Assembly: GCA_910588235.1 (NCBI GenBank)
Contig: CAJUOQ010000013.1
Coordinates: 1-52,372 of the forward strand
Reading direction: 5' to 3'
Length of the DNA: 52,372 nucleotides
DNA from: an uncultured Atopostipes sp.
Lineage (GTDB): Bacteria > Bacillota > Bacilli > Lactobacillales > Carnobacteriaceae_A
Position 1 is the stretch's first letter. Each line of letters begins with the position of its first letter. A program made the position numbers and the translations under genes. Positions 1 through 8,177 of this stretch are shown piece by piece. Below the pieces are notes generated by a model. That model did not search any database and was not told where the DNA came from. It was given only the letters and a program-made list of their open reading frames with translations.

Positions 1-168
1 CCATGATGCTCTCAACGTTTATAGAGGTTATTATAGTTTAAGTGAATAATTCAGGATTATAGTAAGAATCTCTAATCTCCTCAGATTTTTAAATTTTAAT
101 ATTCATTTTCAAATGAATGTGTTAAATCTGACTTTTCTTCTTCCTTTATTCCCCAAAAATAGTCTTTA
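1..168. other. Non-coding left edge
   Basis: This AT-rich stretch lies downstream of the first minus-strand operon. I see no gene and no convincing terminator hairpin in it. The operon may continue or terminate beyond the window edge. Confidence 0.4.
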
Positions 169-1134
169 TTATCTATATCCAGTTGCCATCTTTAACCAAG
201 TTAATCTTCTACCTTTTGTAGTTATTGCCATTTGATAAATATTTTCTGGTACAGGCATCCAACTTAATCCTGCATCTCCAATTGCATGTATATCTGCTCC
301 AGTTTGTTTAGACATTAGTGTACAAGCTCTAACAGTTTCTGTATCGGAACCTTCAACAGAACCATCCAAGAAATTCATGACTAAAGCACCATCTTTATAG
401 GTGTGAGCTAACTTGGTCAATTCTCTAATCTCTTCAACTACAACGCCGGTTCTAGAACCTGGCATTGGTAAGCATATTACATCTGCTCCTGCATTAATTA
501 ATTTTTTGACATATTCTTTAGAATCTTCAAAAAATAAAGGGTCTCCTAACACCTTCTCTGTAGTACCATCTTCCCATTTTCCAGACCAAATCATCACTTC
601 ATCGCCTAAAATATTTTTCGCTCGTTTAGTTGCCTCAACAATTTCTCGCATATTCGTGCTTGAACCCGGATTTCCACCAAGAATTACAAAATCTGCGCCA
701 ATCGTCTTTATTTTTTCTAAGTTTTCTTCACTAGCAATTCTTTCAGGACGAATAAGTTGTAGACCTGGTGCAGTTGAGCTGGAAACATCGTCGCCTAAGC
801 CACACTCCAAATATATTCCCAGGGGGCCCGGTGTAATGGTTTGCATTTCTTTTAAAGTAAGGTGTTTTTGTCTTAACTCATCCCCCTCATAGATGGGTGT
901 TTCAAATGCGGGTATATCTGAATCATCCATTGGGAATCCATTAAAAAATACCATGTCTGCTCCAAAAGCAAAGGATAATTCTGCGTTCGTTGTATCTTGA
1001 ACTAGAGGTCCAAATCCCACATAATTCTGCGCAAGTATTATCCGACCTTCACTAGAACGAATACTTTCTTTAAGCTCTAAAGCTGTCATATTCGCAATCT
1101 CACTTTTGGTACAATTTAATAACCTTCTTACCAT
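169..1134 (-). CDS. DUF7916-like (TIM-barrel) protein of a PTS operon
   Basis: This 321-residue protein begins MVRRLLNCTKSEIANM and resembles the uncharacterised DUF7916 family, sometimes labelled PEP phosphonomutase-like, which tends to sit beside PTS transporters in Firmicutes. The alternating strand/helix pattern, with segments such as ADFVILGGNPGSS (about residues 147-159) and GADVICLPMPGSRTG (about 215-229), suggests a TIM barrel that binds a phosphorylated ligand. No signal peptide or membrane segment is seen. The start is an ATG with AAGGAG about 8 nt upstream, and the gene lies 40 bp behind the EIIBC gene, so it is the last gene of the operon. A role in handling the imported sugar phosphate is inference. 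Family assignment is from memory of the N-terminal motif, and the reaction is unknown. Confidence 0.6.
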   Translation of the reverse strand: MVRRLLNCTKSEIANMTALELKESIRSSEGRIILAQNYVGFGPLVQDTTNAELSFAFGADMVFFNGFPMDDSDIPAFETPIYEGDELRQKHLTLKEMQTITPGPLGIYLECGLGDDVSSSTAPGLQLIRPERIASEENLEKIKTIGADFVILGGNPGSSTNMREIVEATKRAKNILGDEVMIWSGKWEDGTTEKVLGDPLFFEDSKEYVKKLINAGADVICLPMPGSRTGVVVEEIRELTKLAHTYKDGALVMNFLDGSVEGSDTETVRACTLMSKQTGADIHAIGDAGLSWMPVPENIYQMAITTKGRRLTWLKMATGYR

Positions 1135-1174
1135 AAATATAACTCCTTAATTTTGATAAAATGTTCTACTTATA

Positions 1175-2545
1175 TTATTTAGTTGCCTTTTCATACTCCT
1201 CGGGAATTTCAAACCCAAAGAAATAAGTTAGGATTGCAGATACAACCACACTAATTGCTAATCCGATGATAGCATGTAATAAGTTGTTACCCGTGCCCCC
1301 AGCAAATGCCGGAAGTGTTGTTAAGCCACCAAAAACGAACGCTTGTGAAGTTACTTCCATAACACCTAAATAAGCGCCTCCAATAGCTCCTCCAATTAGA
1401 GCAGCAACAAATGGTTTTTTTGTAGGAATTGCTACTCCATATACTGCTGGTTCTGTAATACCTGAAAACATAATAGTTAAGGCAGTTGTCAATGAATATT
1501 TTCTGAATTCAGGATTTCTAGCTTTAAGCCATACACCTATTGCTGCTCCCATCATTGCAAAGTTTGTTGCAAATGTAAATGGAACAATGTAATCGTAACC
1601 TTGCTGAGCAACGTTTTGAATCATAATTGGGTTCACTGCCCAATGTAGTCCAACTGAAACTAGAGCATTCCAGCCACCACCTACCAGGATACCAGCAAGT
1701 AAAGGGCTACTTTCGATTAAGAAATTGATTAATTCAGCAATCCAATTACTTAAAGTAACAGAAATTGGTCCAACTACGATTAGTGTTAAAGGAACCATTA
1801 TTGCTAAACTAAATAAAGGTACAAATACTAAATGACCACCTTCCGGAATTGTTCGTCGTAGAAATCTCTCAAGATAAGAGAATGCCCAAATAGCTAAAAT
1901 AATTGGTAACACTGTCGATGAATATTCCATTAGTACAACAGGAATTCCAAAGAAATCAGTCATTGCTCCAGGTCCAGTGTCACCCATCAATGCAATTAAA
2001 TCTGGATTTATTAGCGAGGCACCAATAACCATAGCAATCATTACACTGACATTAAAATAACGAGCAGTAGTATAAGCAAGTAATATAGGTAAAAAGTAAA
2101 ACACTGACATAGATGCAATTGTTAGTATTTGATAAGTTCCTGAAGTTTCACTTAACAATCCAAACTGTGTTGCCAATATTACTAATGCTCGCAAAATACC
2201 TGATCCTGCAAATGCTGGTAAAATTGGAGCAAAGATTCCTGAAATGACTGTAAAAATATTTGTTTTAGATTTTCCTTCACTCTGTTCTTTCGCATCTGAT
2301 CGTCCTAACAAACTACTTATTTCTTCATGTACACTTTCAACTTTAGGTCCCAATACAATTTGATACTGTCCACCTTTTTCTACAATGGAGATAACATCAT
2401 TAGTTTGTCTAAGTTCCTCTGTTTGAGCTAAATCATCATCTCTCAAATTAAATCGTAGTCTGGTAGCGCAATGAGAAACATTATTAATATTTGCTTCTCC
2501 ACCAACATTTTCTATTATATTTTCCGCTAGTTCTCTTTTATTCAT
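1175..2545 (-). CDS. PTS sugar transporter EIIBC (glucose/beta-glucoside superfamily)
   Basis: This 456-residue membrane permease imports and phosphorylates a sugar. The N-terminal EIIB domain (about residues 1-80) carries the phosphorylated cysteine C26 in the motif NNVSHCATRLRF. The EIIC domain (about 100-450) has around ten hydrophobic segments and the substrate-binding motif GITEPAVYGV. There is no EIIA domain, so phosphate must come from an EIIA encoded elsewhere. The start ATG has AGGAGG about 8 nt upstream. The gene sits between rpiB upstream and the DUF7916-like gene downstream. The isomerase and epimerase genes upstream suggest an unusual hexose or pentose rather than an aryl-glucoside, but substrate cannot be read from the sequence. 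Confidence 0.85.
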   Translation of the reverse strand: MNKRELAENIIENVGGEANINNVSHCATRLRFNLRDDDLAQTEELRQTNDVISIVEKGGQYQIVLGPKVESVHEEISSLLGRSDAKEQSEGKSKTNIFTVISGIFAPILPAFAGSGILRALVILATQFGLLSETSGTYQILTIASMSVFYFLPILLAYTTARYFNVSVMIAMVIGASLINPDLIALMGDTGPGAMTDFFGIPVVLMEYSSTVLPIILAIWAFSYLERFLRRTIPEGGHLVFVPLFSLAIMVPLTLIVVGPISVTLSNWIAELINFLIESSPLLAGILVGGGWNALVSVGLHWAVNPIMIQNVAQQGYDYIVPFTFATNFAMMGAAIGVWLKARNPEFRKYSLTTALTIMFSGITEPAVYGVAIPTKKPFVAALIGGAIGGAYLGVMEVTSQAFVFGGLTTLPAFAGGTGNNLLHAIIGLAISVVVSAILTYFFGFEIPEEYEKATK

Positions 2546-2559
2546 ATATAATCCTCCTA

Positions 2560-2573
2560 TTATAACGCTTTCA
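2560..2573 (-). promoter_or_regulatory. cre-like site between rpiB and EIIBC
   Basis: On the minus strand TGAAAGCGTTATAA matches the catabolite-responsive element consensus TGWAANCGNTNWCA at all but one position. It lies just upstream of the EIIBC ribosome binding site inside the operon. CcpA-mediated catabolite repression by roadblock is plausible for a PTS operon, but a chance match cannot be excluded. Confidence 0.45.
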
Positions 2574-2620
2574 TTTAATTCAAAAAGAAACTAATGAATT
2601 AGCTTCTTTTTGATGCGTTT

Positions 2621-3070
2621 TTAACGGTCATTCTCTTCTTCAATTTCTGAAATCATATCAACTCTCCGCTGATGACGTCCGCCCTCATATTCTGCGTCTA
2701 ACCATTCTTTCACAATCATTTTTGCTAATTCTGGACCTACCACTCTCGAACCAAATGCTAAAATGTTTGTATTATTATGTTCACGAGAAAGCTTCGCAGA
2801 ATATGGTTCGCTACAAGCAACAGCCCGGATACCTCTTATTTTATTAGCCGTAATTGAAATTCCAATACCAGTACCACAAATTAAAATACCTCTATCATAG
2901 TTAGCAGCTGCTACTTCTGTGGATACTTTCTTAGAAAAAATAGGATAATCTGTTCGCTCAGAAGATGTAGGTCCATAATCTGTCACTTCATGCCCAAGTT
3001 CTTCTAAATACTCAATAATAGCTGGTTTCAATTCTAATCCAACATGGTCACTACCAATAGCAATCTTCAT
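2621..3070 (-). CDS. rpiB: RpiB/LacAB-family sugar-phosphate isomerase
   Basis: This 149-residue cytoplasmic protein has the full RpiB fold. It starts MKIAIGSDHVGLELK, with D8 and H9 of the active site, has the catalytic-base cysteine C65 in ILICGTGIGISI, and H98 in SREHNN. The family interconverts ribose-5-phosphate and ribulose-5-phosphate, and some members act on allose-6-phosphate and allulose-6-phosphate. The adjacent AlsE-like epimerase and dedicated PTS favour a substrate-specific isomerase in a hexose or pentose catabolic route over the housekeeping pentose-phosphate role. ATG start with AAAGAGG upstream. It lies 18 bp downstream of the epimerase gene and 75 bp before EIIBC, with a cre-like site in that gap. 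Confidence 0.88.
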   Translation of the reverse strand: MKIAIGSDHVGLELKPAIIEYLEELGHEVTDYGPTSSERTDYPIFSKKVSTEVAAANYDRGILICGTGIGISITANKIRGIRAVACSEPYSAKLSREHNNTNILAFGSRVVGPELAKMIVKEWLDAEYEGGRHQRRVDMISEIEEENDR

Positions 3071-3088
3071 TTTATAACCTCTTTCTCT

Positions 3089-3733
3089 TTATCTTAAATT
3101 TTGTAAAATTGTTTCGTATGATTCTTCTTTACCAAATAACGATGAAGTGCCTAAGATAAAGCCTGTAACACCTTTTTTACTCAAGGTTTTAACTTTCTCA
3201 GGTGAAATCGCTCCATCCACCATTACTTTGTAATCATATTCTTCACTCAGTGCAACTAACTCTTCAATCTTATCAACTGTAAAGTCTAAGAAAGATTGAC
3301 CTGCAAATCCCGGATTTACAGTCATTACCATTATATAATCAACAAGAGATAACAGTTCTTTAACTGTAGCTACCGATGTTCCGGGGTTTAAAGCAATGCC
3401 TGCTTTTTTTCCTTTACTTTTAATTACATCAATTGTTCTTGTAACTTGTTGATCTGCTTCTGGATGAATATAAATAATATCAGCACCCATGTCAGCAAAC
3501 ATCCCAACGTATTTTAATGGATTATTAATCATTAAATGGACATCTACAGGTTTCTCTGTTACAGAACGAATTAGTTCAAAGTCTTGTAATCCCATTCCAA
3601 AGTTAGGAACAAAATCCCCATCCATTATATCAATATGGAAAATATCCGTCCCTGCTTTATCTAATTCCACTGTATCTCGTTCCAAATTCGAAAAGTCTGC
3701 ACACATCATTGAAGGGCATAATAAATTTTTCAA
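3089..3733 (-). CDS. AlsE-like D-allulose-6-phosphate / ribulose-phosphate 3-epimerase
   Basis: This 214-residue TIM-barrel protein belongs to the Rpe/AlsE family. Metal and acid-base residues are visible as H33 and D35 in HIDIMDGDFVPNFG and H66 in DVHLMI, with the phosphate loop near VDGAISPEKV and GTSSLF. The segment VMTVNPGFAGQSF has the MT and FAGQ pattern of E. coli AlsE (allulose-6-phosphate epimerase) rather than the MSVNPGFGGQ of housekeeping Rpe, so an AlsE-type role is favoured. The start codon is TTG with AAAGGA 8 nt upstream. It is the first gene of the operon, behind a 5' leader of about 250 nt that contains three LacI-type operators. Which sugar is epimerised is inference. Confidence 0.8.
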   Translation of the reverse strand: MKNLLCPSMMCADFSNLERDTVELDKAGTDIFHIDIMDGDFVPNFGMGLQDFELIRSVTEKPVDVHLMINNPLKYVGMFADMGADIIYIHPEADQQVTRTIDVIKSKGKKAGIALNPGTSVATVKELLSLVDYIMVMTVNPGFAGQSFLDFTVDKIEELVALSEEYDYKVMVDGAISPEKVKTLSKKGVTGFILGTSSLFGKEESYETILQNLR

Positions 3734-3816
3734 ATTATCTATCCTTTCTCCATGTTTATTTTTTAAAATTTTAGTAATGTATCACTCGAAAATAAAGTAT
3801 AAGTACATAACTCACA

Positions 3817-3836
3817 ATGAGTAATCGATTACTCAT
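3817..3836. promoter_or_regulatory. LacI-type operator O1
   Basis: ATGAGTAATCGATTACTCAT is a perfect 20-bp palindrome. It has the central CG step typical of LacI/GalR-family operators and is one of three copies between the alsE operon and the divergent regulator. It lies in the untranslated leader about 85 bp upstream of the alsE start, where bound repressor would act as a roadblock or loop partner. Confidence 0.8.
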
Positions 3837-3885
3837 CTGTTAAAAAAATAACCTACATTATAAAATATATTATAATTCTAAAATT

Positions 3886-3903
3886 TGAGTAATCGATTAC
3901 TCA
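3886..3903. promoter_or_regulatory. LacI-type operator O2
   Basis: TGAGTAATCGATTACTCA is a perfect 18-bp palindrome sharing its whole core with O1. The centres of O1 and O2 are about 68 bp apart. Confidence 0.8.
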
Positions 3904-3957
3904 TCTCTTAAAAAAAGTAGAACTTATATTTGCAAAGTGTTACAATTCTATAAACAG

Positions 3958-3973
3958 GGGTAATCGATTACTC
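3958..3973. promoter_or_regulatory. LacI-type operator O3, at the predicted transcription start
   Basis: The palindromic core GTAATCGATTAC is shared with O1 and O2, with one mismatched flanking pair. The centre lies about 71 bp from O2. It begins only about 15 bp downstream of the -10 box of the predicted leftward promoter, so bound repressor would block initiation or promoter escape. Confidence 0.75.
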
Positions 3974-3987
3974 TAACTTATGTCACT

Positions 3988-4016
3988 ACTATATCATTAG
4001 ATTAAAACGCTGTCAA
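3988..4016 (-). promoter_or_regulatory. Sigma-A promoter of the alsE-rpiB-EIIBC operon
   Basis: Read on the minus strand there is a perfect -35 TTGACA (4016-4011), a 17-bp spacer and a -10 TATAGT (3993-3988). The sequence TTGACAGCGTTTTAA over the -35 is also a partial cre match. The predicted start near 3981 leaves a leader of about 250 nt containing all three operators. Confidence 0.75.
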
Positions 4017-4088
4017 TCATTTCTTTATTATATTCAATTTTAAAATATCATATCATGAACTACTTAAAATAATACGAGGAGAGATATA

Positions 4089-5102
4089 ATGAAAAAATAT
4101 TCAATGAAAGATATTGCAAAATTAAGCGGTGTCTCGGTAGCAACCGTATCACGGGTTATTAATAACAACGGAAGATTTTCTGAAAAAACCAGGAAAAAAG
4201 TAGAAAAAGTTATTGAAGAAACTGAATACCAACCTAACTTTAGTGCAAAGAGCTTGCGAATGAATAAATCACATTCAATTGGAATCATAGTACCCGATAT
4301 TACAAACTACTTCTTCGCCGAAGTGGTACAAAAAATAGAAGAAATATTATTTGAAGCCGGTTATTCAACTATTATTTGTAATACAGCAAGAGATAATAAA
4401 AAAGAACACGTATATCTAAAAACTCTTGAAAGTAAAGGAGTCGATGGACTAATTATAATTTCTGGCGCAAAAAAATTCGATTATACATCACCCAGTAACT
4501 CAGAAAAAGTAATACCATATATATGTATTGATCGAGCTCCTGAAAATGAAAAAAATACGATATTCATTTCTTCAGATCATTATCAAGGAGCATATCTTGC
4601 TACTTTAGAATTAATTAAAGCAGGTTCATCATTGCCAGTTTTTTTAACACACAACAGAGAGTCTACTTCTCAAGTTGAACGATTTCATGGCTTTAAAGCT
4701 GCTTTAGAAAAAAATAATATTAAATTCTCCAAAGATAAACATACATTTTCTTTTAACTCTAATAGTGAAAATGATAAAAATAAACTTATTGCCTTTTTTG
4801 AAAACAATCCTCAAATCGATGGGATTTTTGCAGTAAATGATCATTTAGCAATTGAAATAATGAATATACTAAAGAAAATGAACATTTCAGTACCTGGTGA
4901 TAAAAAAATTATAGGTTTCGATGACCTCCCGCAATCCAAGGATATCTCACCTAGCTTATCTTCCGTTGAACAAAATACAGATGAAATTGCAAAGGTAACT
5001 GTGGACAATTTATTACTCCTGATTAATAATCCAAAAAATACTGGAGATACCATTCAAATCCCTGTCTCACTAAAATTACGTGAATCAACCCAAAAGAATT
5101 GA
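4089..5102 (+). CDS. LacI/GalR-family transcriptional regulator
   Basis: This 337-residue DNA-binding regulator starts with the LacI helix-turn-helix and hinge (MKDIAKLSGVSVATVSRVIN, residues 6-25), followed by a periplasmic-binding-protein-like effector domain (about 60-330) containing GIIVPDITNYFFAEVV and the C-terminal GFDDLPQSKDISP signature. The start ATG has GAGGAG 6-7 nt upstream. It is transcribed divergently from the PTS/alsE operon, and the intergenic region carries three palindromes of the type such regulators bind. Repression of the operon, and probably autoregulation, relieved by a sugar phosphate, is therefore likely. The effector is not identifiable. Confidence 0.9.
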   Translation: MKKYSMKDIAKLSGVSVATVSRVINNNGRFSEKTRKKVEKVIEETEYQPNFSAKSLRMNKSHSIGIIVPDITNYFFAEVVQKIEEILFEAGYSTIICNTARDNKKEHVYLKTLESKGVDGLIIISGAKKFDYTSPSNSEKVIPYICIDRAPENEKNTIFISSDHYQGAYLATLELIKAGSSLPVFLTHNRESTSQVERFHGFKAALEKNNIKFSKDKHTFSFNSNSENDKNKLIAFFENNPQIDGIFAVNDHLAIEIMNILKKMNISVPGDKKIIGFDDLPQSKDISPSLSSVEQNTDEIAKVTVDNLLLLINNPKNTGDTIQIPVSLKLRESTQKN

Positions 5103-5248
5103 AATAGTAAGTCCTAGTAGTATAATACTTAACAATAAACGAGTAAGATCTAACTATTAATTGCCTACCGGCTCTCACATAGTTACTATTTACAGCCTAA
5201 TTTTAAATAATGATTTTTCCAAAATTAAATCAAACTGAATTTAGAGGT

Positions 5249-5290
5249 ACTAAAACTTGTTCATAGAGAATAACTTTTAGTGCTTTTTTT
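5249..5290 (+). terminator. Probable terminator downstream of the LacI-type gene
   Basis: An imperfect stem (ACTAAAACTT at 5249-5258 against AACTTTTAGT at 5272-5281) is followed by GC and seven T residues (5284-5290). It is in the right orientation to stop rightward transcription of the regulator. The rest of the gap 5103-5474 shows no gene that I can recognise. Confidence 0.55.
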
Positions 5291-5474
5291 CTCTATCCAA
5301 ATCTTGAAACTATTTTCCGCATTGAGCAAAACTACAGTCCACAGAACTGGAGTTTTTGTACTGTCATATACAATCATTTTTAGGACATTTCACAACTTCT
5401 ATTTGCTCTTACTTGAATTACTATCTTTAACTCCTTTGTGACTCTCTATATCATAAATCTTAGGCTTCCCACAA

Positions 5475-5515
5475 AAAGTATAGTGTCGATAAATTTCATA
5501 TTATCGACACTATGC
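5475..5515 (-). terminator. Terminator of the second PTS operon
   Basis: A perfect 13-bp stem (ATAGTGTCGATAA at 5480-5492 with its complement at 5501-5513) has an 8-nt loop. Read leftwards it is followed by ACTTTTTG. It lies 20 bp past the stop of the ADP-ribosylglycohydrolase gene and should end that operon. Confidence 0.75.
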
Positions 5516-5534
5516 ATTATTTTAAATTATATTT

Positions 5535-6542
5535 TTATTTAACAATGTCATACAACACTTGAGTTAAATCATCGAAATCAATATCATTGATTGTCTCTAA
5601 AAATGAAATATCCTCTTCAGGAAAGTTTGGATTTATAGCCCCACAAATACTTGTTGCAATGGCTCCAATGGTGTCGGTGTCATATCCTACCATTGCACTT
5701 AGAGAAGCAGCTAATAGTGGGTCTCCTTCTGCTATATGAACGATAGAAAATACAGCTGGAACCGTTTGAATAGTATCTAAACTTGTACCTACTTCATAGT
5801 ATAAACGATCAAGAGTATCAGCATAATTCTCGTGTTCCCTTACAATCTGATGCGCTTGTTTCATCCGATATTGAAGTGAAGGAGATGGATGATCAAAACC
5901 GTATTTTTTAGAATACTCAATAGCATCATCAGCAACATCCCAAAGGTATCTATAATCATTATTACCATGGATAGAATAATTAATTGCAACAGCTACAGCA
6001 CTAGCACCTTGAATCGCAATGGAAGTATTATGAGTTGGCATACATATTTCCGAAACATTTTGAACAAGTTCACTTATATTATTCTTTGTACTGATAACAC
6101 CAACAGGAGTTATTTTCATTTGTGCTCCATTAGTGGTTCCGTTTATTCCGCTCTTTTCAATAGATACTCCTGACTCTAATTTATCTATAGCAGCTAAAGT
6201 AGAAGGTCCACTTACATAAGCTGATTTATCAGAATTTTCAATCCAATTTTTCAGATGTTTGACATATTTCTCCGCTGTTATAACTCCTTTTGTTTCTTTT
6301 AACATATCTATAATCATCATTGTATTAATCGTATCGTCTGTAATTTCGCCAGCTTTCATCGGTCGAGCAAATGGATGTTCAGGATTTGAAGGTAAGAAGG
6401 AAGTGATACCATCAGGATAATCATTTTTTATTCGCTTTCGACTTAGCATTTCCGTTGGCATCCCCATAGCATCGCCATAAGCAACTCCAATAATACTTCC
6501 TTTTATTCTATTATATAATTTTTCGTTTCTAGACATGTTCAA
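5535..6542 (-). CDS. ADP-ribosylglycohydrolase-family hydrolase
   Basis: This 335-residue soluble protein is of the DraG/ARH family, all-alpha binuclear-magnesium enzymes that hydrolyse N- or O-ribosyl bonds. The metal-binding motifs are intact: GVAYGDAMGMPTEM near residue 17, EITDDTINTM near 65, and GYDTDTIGAIATSICGA near 290. The start used is TTG, 5 nt after AAGGGA and overlapping the EIIBC gene by 14 bp; an ATG six bases further in is the alternative. Co-translation with a PTS permease suggests metabolic hydrolysis of an imported ribosyl-type glycoside rather than protein de-ADP-ribosylation, as proposed for E. coli YegU beside the YegT transporter. Substrate is unknown. Confidence 0.85.
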   Translation of the reverse strand: MNMSRNEKLYNRIKGSIIGVAYGDAMGMPTEMLSRKRIKNDYPDGITSFLPSNPEHPFARPMKAGEITDDTINTMMIIDMLKETKGVITAEKYVKHLKNWIENSDKSAYVSGPSTLAAIDKLESGVSIEKSGINGTTNGAQMKITPVGVISTKNNISELVQNVSEICMPTHNTSIAIQGASAVAVAINYSIHGNNDYRYLWDVADDAIEYSKKYGFDHPSPSLQYRMKQAHQIVREHENYADTLDRLYYEVGTSLDTIQTVPAVFSIVHIAEGDPLLAASLSAMVGYDTDTIGAIATSICGAINPNFPEEDISFLETINDIDFDDLTQVLYDIVK

Positions 6543-7965
6543 TAGCTTCCCTTCCTAATTGCTCATTGGCTGCCGGTAGATAGGATAGATAAGTTAATGA
6601 GAAAGCAACAATAAAAGCAGCGACAGATGCAACAACTGCCCATATCATTCCGGAAATTTCTCCAGTTTCTGGATTAATGAAGGACGTAATTCCTAAAACA
6701 CCCCAAGAAAAAGCATACATCCGCGACTCTGTTAAACTAAGGATAACAGCACCTACCATCCCGCCAAGCATCGAATAAGCAAATCGACGTTTGTCAGGTA
6801 GACTAAAACCATAAATAGCAGGTTCTATTATGTTGAAAAGACCAGATACCATTGCAGGTGGTGCTAAGCCTTTTATGTGGTTTGACTTTGTTCTAAGAAA
6901 TACAGCTAGTACTACTCCCGTTTGAGCAAAATTTGCTGTAAAAGACATAGGAAAAATGTAATCTACTCCATTTGCTGCTAAGTTCGTTAATCCAATAGCA
7001 GATAATCCCCAATGTAAACCAAAAATAACAAGTGGTTGGTAAATGAGAGCCACAATAATTGACGTTAGTAATGTAGAAAATTCATATAAATAATTTACTC
7101 CAAATTCTAATATCTGAGTTAAGGCTGTAGTAATTGGCCCAATTATAAGCAATGCCAATGGTATTGTGATCAAAACAGTTAAAAAAGCATTAACATTATT
7201 GGCCAAAGCTTCTGGGACATGTTGATCTAGCCATTTTTCGATTTTAGCTCCAATATAAACTACAAAAATAATTGGAATTACACTGTATGTATAACCCCCA
7301 GGTGGAAACATAATCGGAATTCCAAATAAAGTACTGGTAACAGGTGTTGAAAATATAGTCCCTTCGAATAATACATATAAAGTATCAGCATCAACAATTC
7401 CTTGCTCAAGCATCGGGAGCGTTAAGATAGCTCCCATCAACATCCCAATATATTGATTTAACCCGAAGGTTCTTGCACTAGTGAATCCTAGAAAGACTGG
7501 GAAAAAATAAAAGGCAGCTTGTCCCATAGCATTTAAAACAATATAAGTCCCATCTGTCTCGGTTAGAACATTTGTAGCGACTGCTAATGCTAGAAGTCCT
7601 TGTAATAAACCAGAAGCAACTAATATACCTAATACGGGTGTGATGATTTTCGTTACTGTATCAATGAGTCTACTTATCCAACCTGTTTGTGATTCTTGGT
7701 TTTGAGATGTATCTTCTTCAATATGTGTTATTTTATTTTGCATCTCATCATAGACTTTTTCTACATGTGTGCCTACTACAACTTGAAATTTATTATTTAC
7801 AAATTGGACGGTCATTATATCAGGTGATGCTTTTAATTCATCTTCATTCACTTTTTCATTGTCATTTAACACAAAACGTAATCTAGTCATGCAATAAGAA
7901 ATGTCTTTGATGTTATTAACGCCACCGATATTTCCTATAATTAAATCAATTAAGTCATTATACAT
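6529..7965 (-). CDS. PTS sugar transporter EIIBC, under antiterminator control
   Basis: This protein of about 478 residues has an EIIB domain with phosphocysteine C25 in KDISYCMTRLRF, a linker near residues 80-105, and an EIIC domain with about ten membrane segments. The usual GITEP motif is altered to NIIEPAIYGF, which may change sugar recognition. No EIIA domain is present. An ATG at 7965 has AAAGGTG about 6 nt upstream and is preferred over the upstream in-frame GTG at 7974. The gene is preceded by a RAT/terminator switch and a CAT-domain gene, and is translationally coupled to the ADP-ribosylglycohydrolase. The substrate is unknown but probably a glycoside. Confidence 0.85.
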   Translation of the reverse strand: MYNDLIDLIIGNIGGVNNIKDISYCMTRLRFVLNDNEKVNEDELKASPDIMTVQFVNNKFQVVVGTHVEKVYDEMQNKITHIEEDTSQNQESQTGWISRLIDTVTKIITPVLGILVASGLLQGLLALAVATNVLTETDGTYIVLNAMGQAAFYFFPVFLGFTSARTFGLNQYIGMLMGAILTLPMLEQGIVDADTLYVLFEGTIFSTPVTSTLFGIPIMFPPGGYTYSVIPIIFVVYIGAKIEKWLDQHVPEALANNVNAFLTVLITIPLALLIIGPITTALTQILEFGVNYLYEFSTLLTSIIVALIYQPLVIFGLHWGLSAIGLTNLAANGVDYIFPMSFTANFAQTGVVLAVFLRTKSNHIKGLAPPAMVSGLFNIIEPAIYGFSLPDKRRFAYSMLGGMVGAVILSLTESRMYAFSWGVLGITSFINPETGEISGMIWAVVASVAAFIVAFSLTYLSYLPAANEQLGREAIEHV

Positions 7966-8083
7966 TCCATGCACCTTTCTTTTTCCGTAATAGTTTGAAT
8001 GTTAAAAAATGATTATATCCATTTTCTTTATTTCAATTCACTTTTATTGAGTTTGAATTTATAAAAGTTGATATTCTACATAC

Positions 8084-8139
8084 AAAAAACCCAAACTCTC
8101 CTCCGAGCACAACACAGCGCTCAGCTAAGAATTTGGGTT
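8084..8139 (-). terminator. Conditional terminator before the second EIIBC gene
   Basis: Read leftwards, an outer stem pairs AACCCAAA (8139-8132) with TTTGGGTT (8095-8088). An inner GAGC/GCTC stem (8122-8119 with 8108-8105) adds a branch, and six T residues follow. It lies 120 bp upstream of the EIIBC start. Its 5' arm overlaps the 3' end of the RAT-like element, so terminator and antiterminator cannot form together. Confidence 0.75.
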
Positions 8140-8166
8140 AAAGCCTCCTGGTATAAGTAACTCCCC
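8135..8166 (-). promoter_or_regulatory. RAT-like ribonucleic antiterminator element
   Basis: On the minus strand this 32-nt element opens with GGGGAGTTACT and closes with AGGAGGCTTTAACCC. Conserved parts of BglG/SacY/LicT RAT hairpins are recognisable: GTTACT on the 5' side, AGGC on the 3' side, and a closing GGG/CCC stem. Its last bases are the terminator's 5' arm. It starts 11 bp downstream of the CAT-domain gene. Identity rests on motif match and position, not on a folding calculation. Confidence 0.65.
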
Positions 8167-8177
8167 GATATTCAATT

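Noticed and set aside
413..892. 159-codon open frame on the plus strand
   Set aside because: It lies fully inside the DUF7916-like gene on the opposite strand, has no good ribosome site and no recognisable protein features.
8084..8166. T-box or metabolite riboswitch in front of the second PTS operon
   Set aside because: No T-box sequence or specifier stem is seen. The adjacent CAT-domain gene and GTTACT/AGGC elements fit a RAT switch better.
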